From: Algibacter sp. L3A6
GTDB lineage: Bacteria > Bacteroidota > Bacteroidia > Flavobacteriales > Flavobacteriaceae
DNA length: 64,000 bases
Reading direction: 5' to 3'
NCBI RefSeq assembly: GCF_009796825.1
Contig: NZ_CP047030.1
Location: 310,001-374,000 of the forward strand
Shown here: in pieces, positions 53,787 to 63,710 of the stretch
Numbering within the stretch: position 1 is the first letter of the stretch
Layout of the letters: each line of letters opens with the position of its first letter
Notes under the pieces: generated by a model
Told to the model about the DNA's origin: nothing
What the model saw: only the letters and a program-made list of their open reading frames with translations
The model's database searches: none
Made by a program: the position numbers and the translations under genes

Positions 53787-55223
53787 TTAAAATTGAAAGT
53801 AAATAAATGCTTGATCTTTTCCTCCTAAAATAAAAACACAAGCAATTACAAATAAATAAAACGCCCAACGTACTGACCTACTATTATTTAATAATAAAAC
53901 TTCTAAAGTATGTTTTTGGCGTCTTCCTAACCATTCTATCAATACAAATAAAAGTAATAAAACAATTAAATACGTTGGCCTTACAGTAGGCAATTTAAAT
54001 AGTGCTTTTGTGAAAATATTAGAAATATAAGACATTGCATGAGATACAGAATCTGCTCTAAAAAATATCCATGCAAAAACAGTTAAGCTAAAAGTCAGCA
54101 TCATATTTAAAAATGCTCTAAAGCTGGGTAATCTAGACGCTTCTGCTACAATATCCAAATAAGTTCTATTCCGTTTAGCTAATAATAGTGGTAAAAAATA
54201 CAAAGCGTTTAAAAAGCCCCAAATAACAAAAGTCCAATTAGCGCCATGCCAAAAACCACTAACTAAAAAAATAATAAAAGTATTACGCACCTTCATCCAA
54301 GTGCCTCCGCGACTTCCACCCAATGGAATGTATAAATAATCTCTAAACCAAGTGGACAAGGACATATGCCAACGTCTCCAAAACTCAGCAATATCTCGCG
54401 AAAAGTAAGGAAATGCAAAATTTTGTTTTAAATCAAAACCAAATAATCTAGAGATACCAATGGCAATATCTGAATACCCAGAAAAATCACCATAAATCTG
54501 AAACGTAAAAAATAAGGCCCCTATTACTAATGTGCTTCCAGAATATTCTGAAGAATTATTAAAAATCTGATTAGCAAATTCCGCACAATTATCTGCAATG
54601 ACTACCTTTTTAAAAAAGCCCCACAATATTTGTCGGCAACCATCCACTGCTTTACTATAATGAAATGTTCGTTTTGTATAAAACTGTGGTAACAAATTAG
54701 TCGCACGTTCTATTGGTCCTGCCACTAACTGTGGAAAGAAGCTGACAAACGCTAAAAACGACACGATATCTTCCGTTGGTTCTAACTTTCGTTTATAAAC
54801 ATCAATAGTATAACTTAAAGTTTGAAAGGTGTAGAAACTAATTCCAATAGGTAGGATAATATTTAAAGTATTAGGCTGGATTGGATGTCCTAATAATGAA
54901 AAAGCCTCGACAAAACTTTCTACAAAAAAATTATAATATTTAAAAAAGCCTAAAAAACCCAAGTTTATAATAATGCTAACCCAAAGCAGACCCTTCCGCT
55001 TAGAAAGACTATTTTCTTTTTTTAAAGCTAAACCAATACTGTAATCGACTAAAGAACTAAAGATTATTAAAGATAAAAACCGCCAGTCCCACCACCCATA
55101 AAACACGTAACTAGACACTACTAACAAAGCGTTTTGTAGTTTTAAATTTTTATCAGTTACAAACCAATAAAGTATAAATACAATTGGTAAAAAAACAGCA
55201 AAGTCTATAGAGTTGAAATACAT
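53787..55223 (-). CDS. MBOAT family O-acyltransferase
   Basis: 478 residues, about eleven transmembrane segments. Family motifs: IGISFYTFQTLSYTIDVYK, FPQLVAGPIERA, YGDFSGYSDIAIG, FAFPYFSRDIAEFWRRWHMS, LGGSRGG and the conserved His in SGFWHGANWTF. It moves acyl groups across the membrane for polysaccharide O-acetylation, as AlgI/DltB types do. Works with the SGNH-like protein encoded next to it. Confidence 0.93.
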   Translation of the reverse strand: MYFNSIDFAVFLPIVFILYWFVTDKNLKLQNALLVVSSYVFYGWWDWRFLSLIIFSSLVDYSIGLALKKENSLSKRKGLLWVSIIINLGFLGFFKYYNFFVESFVEAFSLLGHPIQPNTLNIILPIGISFYTFQTLSYTIDVYKRKLEPTEDIVSFLAFVSFFPQLVAGPIERATNLLPQFYTKRTFHYSKAVDGCRQILWGFFKKVVIADNCAEFANQIFNNSSEYSGSTLVIGALFFTFQIYGDFSGYSDIAIGISRLFGFDLKQNFAFPYFSRDIAEFWRRWHMSLSTWFRDYLYIPLGGSRGGTWMKVRNTFIIFLVSGFWHGANWTFVIWGFLNALYFLPLLLAKRNRTYLDIVAEASRLPSFRAFLNMMLTFSLTVFAWIFFRADSVSHAMSYISNIFTKALFKLPTVRPTYLIVLLLLFVLIEWLGRRQKHTLEVLLLNNSRSVRWAFYLFVIACVFILGGKDQAFIYFQF

Positions 55224-56108
55224 CTAAGCAGAGTAATTTAAAGGTTTCAAATTTAATTTGTTTTTAATTGTTTCTGCTTTAACAGGCTGTCTATATTTTA
55301 AAATCGATGGTAATTTAAAAAGGGTTGAGAAAAAGACTTTAATAAAAGCTTTAAAATATGTCCAATCCTTTAAAGCATACTTTTTAAAATTATGCCATAA
55401 AGTTTTGACCACCTTTCTAACTGGTTTTGGGTAATAAACCAAGTAGTAACGCAAGGTGTTTTTTAATTGATGCTCAAATCTAAAATAGTTTCTACCTTGT
55501 AACTTTCGCTGTACAACATCTACACGATGGTTTACTTTAATACTGGGCTGATATAAAATTGTACACCCTAAATCTAACACTTCTAAGGCGACTGCAGGTT
55601 CTTCTCCATAAATATCAATCCAAATAGGAAAACCATTAGTGGCTTCATAAACCTCTTTTTTTATCGCAAAGCCACAACCTACAAAATCACTGGTAAAATA
55701 AGCTTCTAAGTCTTTGGAATGTTGCAAAGCATTCTGATCCGAAGTAAATAGCCCTCTAACCTCCTGAAAAGCAATAATTCCTAAATGCGCATTGTTATTA
55801 AAAGTCGTTTCTACCGTTAGTATAAAATCAGAACTTAAAGGATGTGCATCATCATCCAGTCCAATAAAAATATGTCCTTTTGCTTTTTTGTATAACGTTG
55901 CTCTTGCTGGTGACGCGCTAAGACTTTCTCTTGACTTGGTCCAATTAACCCAATTAAAATCAGATATAATAGCTTCGGTTTTAGAACAACCATCAATAAA
56001 CACTAATACTTCATGTATAGATAAATCAATTAACAACTTCAACTTATTTAAAGTTAAAGCCAAATCTTCTGGTCTATTTTTAGTAACTATTAAAAATGAA
56101 ATCTGCAT
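55224..56108 (-). CDS. Glycosyltransferase family 2
   Basis: 294 residues. GT-A start SFLIVTKNRPEDLALTLNKL, metal motif IFIGLDDDAHPL, and IYGEEPAVALEVLDLGC. It is adjacent to MBOAT with no gap. Specificity unknown. Confidence 0.88.
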   Translation of the reverse strand: MQISFLIVTKNRPEDLALTLNKLKLLIDLSIHEVLVFIDGCSKTEAIISDFNWVNWTKSRESLSASPARATLYKKAKGHIFIGLDDDAHPLSSDFILTVETTFNNNAHLGIIAFQEVRGLFTSDQNALQHSKDLEAYFTSDFVGCGFAIKKEVYEATNGFPIWIDIYGEEPAVALEVLDLGCTILYQPSIKVNHRVDVVQRKLQGRNYFRFEHQLKNTLRYYLVYYPKPVRKVVKTLWHNFKKYALKDWTYFKAFIKVFFSTLFKLPSILKYRQPVKAETIKNKLNLKPLNYSA

Positions 56109-57248
56109 TTATTTAATTGCCGTATAAAGGTTTTGTATTGGGAGTTGCAAGGTAGCACGATTATAGTGCATTTTTATAAAATCAGTATTAAAATCTTGTG
56201 CTTGCTGCCGTAAAGCATTATTATTCAATGCGTTTTTAATATGAGTTGCTATTTCAGTTTCATCTAATGGATTGGTTATTAAAAATCCATTTTCAGTGTG
56301 TGTAATCACTTCTTCTGTAACTTGGCCCGGATTAGATTGGATTGGAAATGCGCCCATGGACATTGCTTCTAACAGCGCGTTTGGCATCCCGTCGGAAAGA
56401 CTATTAGCGATATGTATACAACTTTGTCCCATAACGGCTAATAAGGCTTCGTTTTGGATAAATGAATATCTGGAATACACGGTTATTCCTAATGTTAAAA
56501 GTGCTTTTGATTGTTTAATTTGTTCTTGAATAGTATCGTCGGCACTATAAATAACAATATGTTTATGTAACAATAATTCTTTTGGAACTAATTGTAATGC
56601 TTCTAATACTTTTGACGCTTTCCCAACCCCATCATCATACCCTTTTATTAGTATAAGATAACGATTATCAAATGATTTAATTTTTGAATCGTCTATAGTT
56701 AAGCCGCCATTACCAGGAAAAACACCTAAAAACTGATTAGCATAACCGTTTTTTGTAGCTAAATTATAGTCGCGTTTACAATCTGTAATTAAATAATTAG
56801 CGCGCTTATAAAAACAGGTTAACTGATCTTTTAAAACACCCAGTTGTTTAAAATAATACACATCGCTACCCCAAGAGGAATAGATTAAAGGAATGGAGTT
56901 TTGTGCCATAATTGGCAAAATAGGTAACCCTGATAATTGCATTTCAAAACAATGCACAACATCTGGCTGTATGGTATCTATTGCTTTTTGAAAAGCATTG
57001 GATACGCTATTGGTGTTAATCTTTTGAATACTTTTATATAATTTTGGCGACTTTTTTTTAATAGTACTTCTAAACGGAAAATCCCATTTAAGTTTCCAAC
57101 CTTTTATTTGGGTAACCCATTCTATTTTGGAAGACTTTGGTCCACCATCAGTCACATCAAACCAATAGACGTCATGTCCAGCATTTTCCAATTGGTTAAC
57201 CCATTGGAAGAAGTGATGATTTGGAATGGCGACCATTAATAGTTTCAT
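56109..57248 (-). CDS. Glycosyltransferase family 4
   Basis: 379 residues, GT-B. N-terminal KLLMVAIPNHHFFQWVNQLE; donor half IHIANSLSDGMPNALLEAMS followed by MGAFPIQSNPG. Its 5' end overlaps the preceding GT4 by 4 bases. Specificity unknown. Confidence 0.87.
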   Translation of the reverse strand: MKLLMVAIPNHHFFQWVNQLENAGHDVYWFDVTDGGPKSSKIEWVTQIKGWKLKWDFPFRSTIKKKSPKLYKSIQKINTNSVSNAFQKAIDTIQPDVVHCFEMQLSGLPILPIMAQNSIPLIYSSWGSDVYYFKQLGVLKDQLTCFYKRANYLITDCKRDYNLATKNGYANQFLGVFPGNGGLTIDDSKIKSFDNRYLILIKGYDDGVGKASKVLEALQLVPKELLLHKHIVIYSADDTIQEQIKQSKALLTLGITVYSRYSFIQNEALLAVMGQSCIHIANSLSDGMPNALLEAMSMGAFPIQSNPGQVTEEVITHTENGFLITNPLDETEIATHIKNALNNNALRQQAQDFNTDFIKMHYNRATLQLPIQNLYTAIK

Positions 57249-58432
57249 TGTTCTTTTAGAAAAAGGTTTTGATAAGATGTATTAAATTTTTCAATATTAA
57301 AATTTTCAACCGCATACGTTTTTGCAGCTTTTGCCATTTTTTTTGTTAGTAATTGATCTTCGATTAAAAGCGTAATACTGGTTATAAACTCTTCAACCAA
57401 TTTATCGTTAGATATCCCCTCTATTAACAACCCATTCTCCATATGAGTTATATGTTGACTAATACCTCCTACATTTGTAGAAACGGGAACCACATTAAAC
57501 GGCATAGACTCCATAAACACCATTGGAAAACCTTCAGAAACCGAAGTAATAACGACACCTGTTAAACTCTTATATAAATTATTCATTTTGGTTGCATCTG
57601 TAATTTCACCTAAAAATTCAACGCCACTTTCATTGATTTGATTTAGGTTGGATTTCATGCCTGTTCCTGCCATTACAAACTTAACTTCAGGAAATTTTGT
57701 TTTAATCTGTTTTGCTACTGTTAAGAAAATTTCTGGTCGTTTTTCTTCAGACCAACGACCAATAAAACCAAATTTTACATCACTTTTATATTCTGATATA
57801 TTTGTTCTAAAATCAGCTATGCTTACTCCATTTTCAATTATTTTAATCTTGTTATTAAAGTCTGGATTAATATTATTTTGTTTATAAATTGAAATTAAAT
57901 CCTGTTTTGCTTTTTGATTTATACAGACTCTAAAATCTATTATACTTGCTGTATTTGTTAAAGATAGTGCTCTGTCATCATTATGACTTAAAGCATGTAA
58001 TAAATCGATCTTCTTTAAACCCTTTTTAAAATCAGGAACAAGTTTATAAAAATAATCTGTATTGCATCCAAAAACAGTATGTATGGTTTTACTATTATTT
58101 ATCGTTTTAATAATTATTTTTTTTAAAAGTATATTAACCCTATTAGATTTTTTGTTTTTAATATGATTTAACTCTATAACTTGAGCATGTTTTTTAAAGT
58201 CTTCATAGTGATTCTGAGTGGCTGACAAATGCGTAAATATAACGCAACACTTTTGGTCCTTTAATGCCTTTACAATGTTAAGATGTACTTTTTCTGCGCC
58301 TCCTGTATGGTAAAATGGCAGAATAAAAACAACCTCTGCCTTTTTAATTTTTTTAGTTTCAACTAGATTGAAATTTAAATAATTAAAATAACCTTGAATA
58401 CTTTTAATGGTCTGCTTTATAAACTTAATCAT
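57245..58432 (-). CDS. Glycosyltransferase family 4
   Basis: 395 residues, GT-B. FILPFYHTGGAEKVHLNIVK, then FGFIGRWSEEKRPEIFLTV and VITSVSEGFPMVFMESMPFN with PVSTNVGG. It overlaps the next GT4 by 4 bases. Acceptor unknown. Confidence 0.88.
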   Translation of the reverse strand: MIKFIKQTIKSIQGYFNYLNFNLVETKKIKKAEVVFILPFYHTGGAEKVHLNIVKALKDQKCCVIFTHLSATQNHYEDFKKHAQVIELNHIKNKKSNRVNILLKKIIIKTINNSKTIHTVFGCNTDYFYKLVPDFKKGLKKIDLLHALSHNDDRALSLTNTASIIDFRVCINQKAKQDLISIYKQNNINPDFNNKIKIIENGVSIADFRTNISEYKSDVKFGFIGRWSEEKRPEIFLTVAKQIKTKFPEVKFVMAGTGMKSNLNQINESGVEFLGEITDATKMNNLYKSLTGVVITSVSEGFPMVFMESMPFNVVPVSTNVGGISQHITHMENGLLIEGISNDKLVEEFITSITLLIEDQLLTKKMAKAAKTYAVENFNIEKFNTSYQNLFLKEQ

Positions 58433-58464
58433 TTTTAAATAAGCGCTTTTTTGACTAGTAAAAA

Positions 58465-59418
58465 CTAAGTAAGATTTATAATTAAATCTTTAAACTTTCT
58501 TTTAAAGTAATAAAATACATTGTGACCAAATAATAACATTTTTAGTTTAAGCTTTTTAAATATTGATATTATTTTATGTTTATAAAACAAATTGATTAAA
58601 GTGTTATTCTGATAGACTAAATTTAATTGGCTTGGAAACATAAAATCTCTAAACCAGACTTTTAAATAACTGCTTAAATATTTTTTTAAATCTGCTTTAT
58701 TTACATCCTCTAAGCTTCGACTAACTTCTGGAATAAACAGCAGTAAACTTTGATAGTATTTATCTTTTAATGTCACCCAATTTATAACATTCATATTATA
58801 AATGGTGTCATAATTAACATCCGTAAAAACCTTAAACTTAACATTTGGGACTAACAAAGCTCTAATCATTAATTCTGGATCATTTAGTCTGGGATAACCT
58901 GCTTTAAAGCCTTTTAACTTTTGTATAAATTCTCTTTTCCAAATAGGGCACATGGTCTGCCAATAAAACTTGTAACTAAGAAAATCTTTCAAATAAGATT
59001 CGCTTTCGGGTATTTTATTAATTATTAGTTCACCATTAACCTTAACTCCCATTGGAAAAACCAGAAAATCTTTATCATCATGCAATTTAAATTCTAAAAT
59101 TCTATTTTCTAAGCAACCTTCTAATAAATAATCATCCGAATCTAAAAAAACAATATAATCTCCTTTTGCTTTAAATAAGCCTATATTTCTGCAAGATGAA
59201 GCTCCTTTAACAGAGTTAACTGCTCTTTTTATAATTCGAAACCTTTTATCTCTCTCTATGTATTTAGATACTTTTTCAAAAGAACTATCAGTAGATCTAT
59301 CATCCACAATTATGCATTCCCAATTTTGATAAGATTGTTCTAACACACTTCTTAAAGCAACCTCAATACTATTTAATCTATTATAAGTTGGAATTATTAT
59401 GGATACTAAACTATGCAT
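58465..59418 (-). CDS. Glycosyltransferase family 2
   Basis: 317 residues. The SIIIPTYNRLNSIEVALRSV and CIIVDDRSTDSS start with YIVFLDSDDYLLEGCLEN is the GT2 signature. It is separated by 2 bases from the methyltransferase-like gene upstream. Substrate unknown. Confidence 0.9.
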   Translation of the reverse strand: MHSLVSIIIPTYNRLNSIEVALRSVLEQSYQNWECIIVDDRSTDSSFEKVSKYIERDKRFRIIKRAVNSVKGASSCRNIGLFKAKGDYIVFLDSDDYLLEGCLENRILEFKLHDDKDFLVFPMGVKVNGELIINKIPESESYLKDFLSYKFYWQTMCPIWKREFIQKLKGFKAGYPRLNDPELMIRALLVPNVKFKVFTDVNYDTIYNMNVINWVTLKDKYYQSLLLFIPEVSRSLEDVNKADLKKYLSSYLKVWFRDFMFPSQLNLVYQNNTLINLFYKHKIISIFKKLKLKMLLFGHNVFYYFKRKFKDLIINLT

Positions 59419-59420
59419 AG

Positions 59421-60155
59421 TTACAATGATGTTGCATATTTATATTTATCAGTTGCAAAAACAATTAAACTTTTCACACCAATATACACCTCTTTATTCA
59501 CCTTCATATTTTTAACCTTAAACAAAGCTTCTAAATCATCTCCTGTTTGCTTTTCACCTAAACGATGATAATCGTCCAAAATAATAATAAAATCATCTTT
59601 CTCACTTAAATTTTCGGCAAACTTCAAAATATCATGACGCGAGTAATTTGGACTACCAAATGGGCCGTCAACAACATATAAATCAAATTTAGATGCTGTA
59701 AATTTCTCGATTTCATTATATCCATTTACATCAAAACCTTTAACCTGCTTTGTTATTAAATCACAGACCTCAATCTTTGAATTCTCAAATAATGTAAAAT
59801 TAGAATTAAAAGCATCACGCCAAAGTGCATTTTCTTCAATAATTAAATGCTGACTTTCTTTTGAATAATTCTCAATAAAAACAGATATAAATTTACTAGA
59901 TTCACCTAGCCCGAATTCAATAATAGATTTTGGTTTATAATCATTAAGTATTCTATTTAATATATAAAAAAAAGTATAATTCCCAGCCCATCGTCCTATA
60001 TTTAATGGTAAGTTCTGTAAAGCATTTTTACCTCTAATACTATCATGGTAAGTATTAGCCCATTCAAGCTCTTTTAAATGTAAATTATTTTGTTGATGCC
60101 TACCATTATTATCTTTTAGAATTGCATTTATAAAATTTTTTATTTTTTTAAACAT
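59421..60155 (-). CDS. SAM-methyltransferase-like protein in the glycan cluster
   Basis: 244 residues. A Rossmann-like stretch has IIEFGLGESSKFISVFIENY in the motif I position, HLIIEENALW, then LYVVDGPFGSPNYSRHDILK and FIIILDDYHRLGE. This order fits a class I SAM-dependent methyltransferase fold, but the motif I glycines are unusual. It is one of several modifying genes here. Function could also be a non-methyltransferase Rossmann protein. Confidence 0.55.
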   Translation of the reverse strand: MFKKIKNFINAILKDNNGRHQQNNLHLKELEWANTYHDSIRGKNALQNLPLNIGRWAGNYTFFYILNRILNDYKPKSIIEFGLGESSKFISVFIENYSKESQHLIIEENALWRDAFNSNFTLFENSKIEVCDLITKQVKGFDVNGYNEIEKFTASKFDLYVVDGPFGSPNYSRHDILKFAENLSEKDDFIIILDDYHRLGEKQTGDDLEALFKVKNMKVNKEVYIGVKSLIVFATDKYKYATSL

Positions 60156-60182
60156 ATGTAATTATTAAATTTTATTTTTTTA

Positions 60183-61193
60183 TTATTTATACCTCAATGC
60201 GCTCTTCTCCACTAAGTGCCAAGACAAATAAGCCAATACCACTGAAATCAACAATGAGTAAACCGCTAAATTTATAGTATTCAATTTAAAAAACCACATT
60301 AAAAGTTGTTGAATAAAAAAGCTGTAAATATAAATACCATAAGATAAGTCTCCAATTTTCCCAAAGTCTTTAATTCCTTTAATTGGAGTATATCCTAAAA
60401 TGATAATAAACATAGAAAATATCAAATGTTTTATCCCGTCATAAAAATCAAAATATAATGATAAAATTAGTATTAAAATTAAGACGAATAGCAATGACTT
60501 ACTTTTATATTTTTCAAATTTTAGAGATGCCAATAAGCTACCTGCTATAAAAAAGTTACCTAGATTTAAAATATGATACCCTTGCATGCCTAAAATTGAA
60601 GAGCCTGAAAAGCGTCCCATAAAAAACAGATACAACACACTAAACAAGATAAATACTAATGCTAATAAAACCACCAATAATTTTTGTTTTGTTCTAATAA
60701 AAAATAAAAATGAAATAACAATATATAATGTAAACTCATACCTAATAGTCCATAAAGAGCCATTTATTGCTTTATAATGATTTGTATCAAAAACACCATC
60801 TATAACACCCTGAAAACCAAACAAACTGATATTATTAGGCAAATAACTTAAATACGTTGAATTCGAAAAAACAGATCCAACTCCTGTGTAAACAAAAGGA
60901 ACAACGACCACAGTAATTAATAATAACACTAATAATGCTGGAAATAATCTTAGCATTCTTTTTTTATAATATTGCAAAAGACTTTTACTTCTCTCCATAC
61001 TTTGAAAAATAAAAAAGCCACTAATTACAAAAAAAACACTTAAACCAATTTGGGCTAATACTATTTGTCCATTGGTCATTTTATAAATCCATTGTTCCTT
61101 CTCATCAATTCCGGATAATGGATAGGCATGGGAAAGCACAACAAAAACGGCAAATAGAAATCTTAAAAAGTCAAAATTATTGTCTTTACGCAT
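60183..61193 (-). CDS. Acyltransferase family 3 membrane protein
   Basis: 336 residues, about ten transmembrane segments. The N-terminal FDFLRFLFAVFVVLSHAYPL holds the family's R and H residues, with LSVFFVISGFFIFQSMERSK next and RYEFTLYIVISFLF later. It transfers acyl (often acetyl) groups onto sugars outside or during export. It gives the cluster a second acylation route besides MBOAT-SGNH. Confidence 0.9.
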   Translation of the reverse strand: MRKDNNFDFLRFLFAVFVVLSHAYPLSGIDEKEQWIYKMTNGQIVLAQIGLSVFFVISGFFIFQSMERSKSLLQYYKKRMLRLFPALLVLLLITVVVVPFVYTGVGSVFSNSTYLSYLPNNISLFGFQGVIDGVFDTNHYKAINGSLWTIRYEFTLYIVISFLFFIRTKQKLLVVLLALVFILFSVLYLFFMGRFSGSSILGMQGYHILNLGNFFIAGSLLASLKFEKYKSKSLLFVLILILILSLYFDFYDGIKHLIFSMFIIILGYTPIKGIKDFGKIGDLSYGIYIYSFFIQQLLMWFFKLNTINLAVYSLLISVVLAYLSWHLVEKSALRYK

Positions 61194-61221
61194 TAATACT
61201 AAAAGTTAAAACTAATCACCA

Positions 61222-62001
61222 TTAAAATTGTTTAGGCTTATTGAGCATAAACTTAAGTAAATAAAAGTATCGCTTGAACGCATAATAACTATCTACAAAT
61301 ACCGCCTTTACGATCTTAAAAAGAGACATTACCAGTCCTTTATTAGCATTGGATAAAGTCACTTCTTCATGCCACAATTGATAATTACCTACAACGTCAT
61401 TTTTAAATCTAAAATGCAATTGCTTTTTAGTTCTACTAATTTCATAACTAAAAATTGAAGGCACAAAATCTATCTCAAATCCTGCTTTTAACACCCGTGT
61501 TGTCCACTCTTTATCTTCAAAAGTAGCTACGTCTTCTTTAAAATTATGTTGTTGCCAAACCGTTTTATTAAAAGTGGAACCAGAAAAAATAAGACCAGAT
61601 TTATTGGGGTCTTCTTTTGCAGAAATATTATTTATATAATTTCTGTAATCGTTTTTACTATGCAAACATCTTAAACCAGCAAGGTTTGAATTTGCATCAA
61701 ATTTTTGTTGAATTAATTTAAAAAAATCATGACTGACCGGATATGAATGTGCACTAAACAAAACGATTATTGGTCCTTTCGCTTCTTTTGCACAGACATT
61801 TGCACTACCACCAAAACTAAAGTTTTTAATGGTTACTAATCGTGCATCATAGTGTTTAACAATGTCAGCAGTATTATCTGAGGATAGATTATCCAATACA
61901 ATAACCTCTGTAATATCTTTACTGTAACGTTCCTTTAGGTTTTTTAATGAAAACGCTAAAGCTTTGGCTTGATTTTTTGTTCTAATGACTACCGAAATCA
62001 T
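61222..62001 (-). CDS. Glycosyltransferase family 2
   Basis: 259 residues. VVIRTKNQAKALAFSLKNL and VIVLDNLSSDNTADIV, with a degenerate metal motif (PIIVLFSAHSYPVSHDF, where the usual DDD is altered) and FEDKEWTTRVLKAGFEIDFV. The altered metal motif is notable. It overlaps the next GT2 by 4 bases. Confidence 0.8.
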   Translation of the reverse strand: MISVVIRTKNQAKALAFSLKNLKERYSKDITEVIVLDNLSSDNTADIVKHYDARLVTIKNFSFGGSANVCAKEAKGPIIVLFSAHSYPVSHDFFKLIQQKFDANSNLAGLRCLHSKNDYRNYINNISAKEDPNKSGLIFSGSTFNKTVWQQHNFKEDVATFEDKEWTTRVLKAGFEIDFVPSIFSYEISRTKKQLHFRFKNDVVGNYQLWHEEVTLSNANKGLVMSLFKIVKAVFVDSYYAFKRYFYLLKFMLNKPKQF

Positions 62002-62855
62002 GTGCTACTAATTTTTAAAAGCTTTTTGATAACACGGATAGGTTTAGTTATCGTTCTAGCAATTTTATACGCTGTCGACTTTTTTATTTTTGCCAAACTT
62101 ATTCGTGTTGCATTTTGCTCATGAAACATAACTGTCATACAATTATCAAAATCGTCTATATATAGTTCTTTATGCTTTTTTACAATGTACGCTTTGTTAG
62201 CTTCAAAATGATTGTTAATAGTATCTACTAACATGGATTGCTTTGCTTTTCTGTAATAAAACAAAAACTCTTCTTTTATTTTATAGTTCCATCCTAACTT
62301 AGTAATAGCTAACCAAAACTCCCAATCTTCAAACCCTTTTTTCATGTTCTCATCATAACCTCCAACGGTTTCCCAACAAGATTTTCTGTACAAAGACGTT
62401 GCTACTAATTGATTGACATATAATAGCCATTTATAATTGTCACCTTTAGGTCTTAACTTATAGGTCACATTATCAATATTATTTATAAAAAAATTACTGT
62501 AACACGACACTATTGCTAACTTTTTATTTTGATTTAAAACAGGAACTAAATTTTCTAGGTAGTCCTGATGTATTAAATCGTCTGCATCTAAAGGTAAAAT
62601 AAATTCTCCTTTAGCTATTTGTATTCCCGCATTTCTAGCACTAGATAAACCTCCATTTTGTTTTTCTAAATAAACAAACCTATCGTCTTTTGCACACCAC
62701 TGACTTGCTATTATTTTCGTATTATCAGGACTACCATCATTAACAATAATACATTCCCAATTGGTAAAGGTTTGACACAAAACAGACCCCAAAGCATCCT
62801 TCAAGTAATGCGCATGATTATAACAAGGAACTATTATAGAAACCTTTTTTGTCAT
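61998..62855 (-). CDS. Glycosyltransferase family 2 (tandem paralogue A)
   Basis: 285 residues. SIIVPCYNHAHYLKDALGSV, CIIVNDGSPDNT, FILPLDADDLIHQDYLE and VGGYDENMKKGFEDWEFWLA. The sequence parallels the next gene (62859-63710), sharing the ENM-x-x-G-x-EDWEFW block, which indicates tandem duplication. Specificity unknown. Confidence 0.9.
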   Translation of the reverse strand: MTKKVSIIVPCYNHAHYLKDALGSVLCQTFTNWECIIVNDGSPDNTKIIASQWCAKDDRFVYLEKQNGGLSSARNAGIQIAKGEFILPLDADDLIHQDYLENLVPVLNQNKKLAIVSCYSNFFINNIDNVTYKLRPKGDNYKWLLYVNQLVATSLYRKSCWETVGGYDENMKKGFEDWEFWLAITKLGWNYKIKEEFLFYYRKAKQSMLVDTINNHFEANKAYIVKKHKELYIDDFDNCMTVMFHEQNATRISLAKIKKSTAYKIARTITKPIRVIKKLLKISST

Positions 62856-62858
62856 TCT

Positions 62859-63710
62859 TTATTTTTTAAAAATGGATTTAATTACTCTAAAAGGTAAAAG
62901 AATAGCTTTACCAATTTTAACTTCTGTTGCGTTTAGTAATTTTGTTTTATCATTTCGCAATCTACTATTTTGATATAACATGTGCTTTGCAAATGATTCA
63001 AAATTTTGAAGATATACATTTTTGTGTTTATTAAAAATATATTCCCTCAACTCATAATCATGATATTTAATCGCGTTTTTATCTCTTGAATTCTTTTTAG
63101 TTCTATACTTAAATAAAGGTTCTTCGATGATATACATGGACTGTCCCTCTTTTAAAATATTAATCCAAAATTCCCAATCTTCGTAACCGTATAGCATGTT
63201 TTCGTCATAACCAGACACTAATTTCCATGATTTTTTTCTAAATAGAGAACAACCTAAACCATTGTTTTTTACTAAAAAATCAGACAGTTTCCCTCCTAAT
63301 GGTTTTTCTATTTTAGCATCTATTGTATTACCGATAAATCCTCTGTAATAACAGCCGACTACAGCAATGTTATTATCACTCTCCATAATCTGCAATGCCT
63401 TTTCCATAAAAGTGGGTTCAAAAAGATCATCAGCATCTAAGGTTAAAATATAATCTGTTTCAGCTTGACTTATGCCAACATTTCTAGCTGAGCTAACCCC
63501 AGTGTTACTTTGGAACATTACCGTAACAGTATCTTCTTTTATAGCTTTTAAGACAGCTTTTGTGTCATCTTCAGATCCATCATCAACAACAATAATTTGA
63601 TCTGGTTTTAAGGTTTGATTCAAAATAGACTGTATAGCCTCATTTATAAACGCCCCATCATTAAAACAAGGTATTACTACAGTGACGTTGCTACTAGTTT
63701 TCATTACCAT
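62859..63710 (-). CDS. Glycosyltransferase family 2 (tandem paralogue B)
   Basis: 283 residues from the ATG at 63710; a second ATG at 63704 is in frame. TVVIPCFNDGAFINEAIQSI, QIIVVDDGSEDDTKAVLKA, YILTLDADDLFEPTFMEKA and VSGYDENMLYGYEDWEFWIN. It is the paralogue of 61998-62855. The ATG overlaps the stop of the preceding, window-cut gene (TAATG). Confidence 0.9.
   Translation of the reverse strand: MVMKTSSNVTVVIPCFNDGAFINEAIQSILNQTLKPDQIIVVDDGSEDDTKAVLKAIKEDTVTVMFQSNTGVSSARNVGISQAETDYILTLDADDLFEPTFMEKALQIMESDNNIAVVGCYYRGFIGNTIDAKIEKPLGGKLSDFLVKNNGLGCSLFRKKSWKLVSGYDENMLYGYEDWEFWINILKEGQSMYIIEEPLFKYRTKKNSRDKNAIKYHDYELREYIFNKHKNVYLQNFESFAKHMLYQNSRLRNDKTKLLNATEVKIGKAILLPFRVIKSIFKK

Noticed and set aside
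53785..53868. Longer start for the SGNH-like gene at 53868
   Set aside because: It would overlap the MBOAT gene by about 80 bases and put an unrelated extension before the clear membrane anchor.
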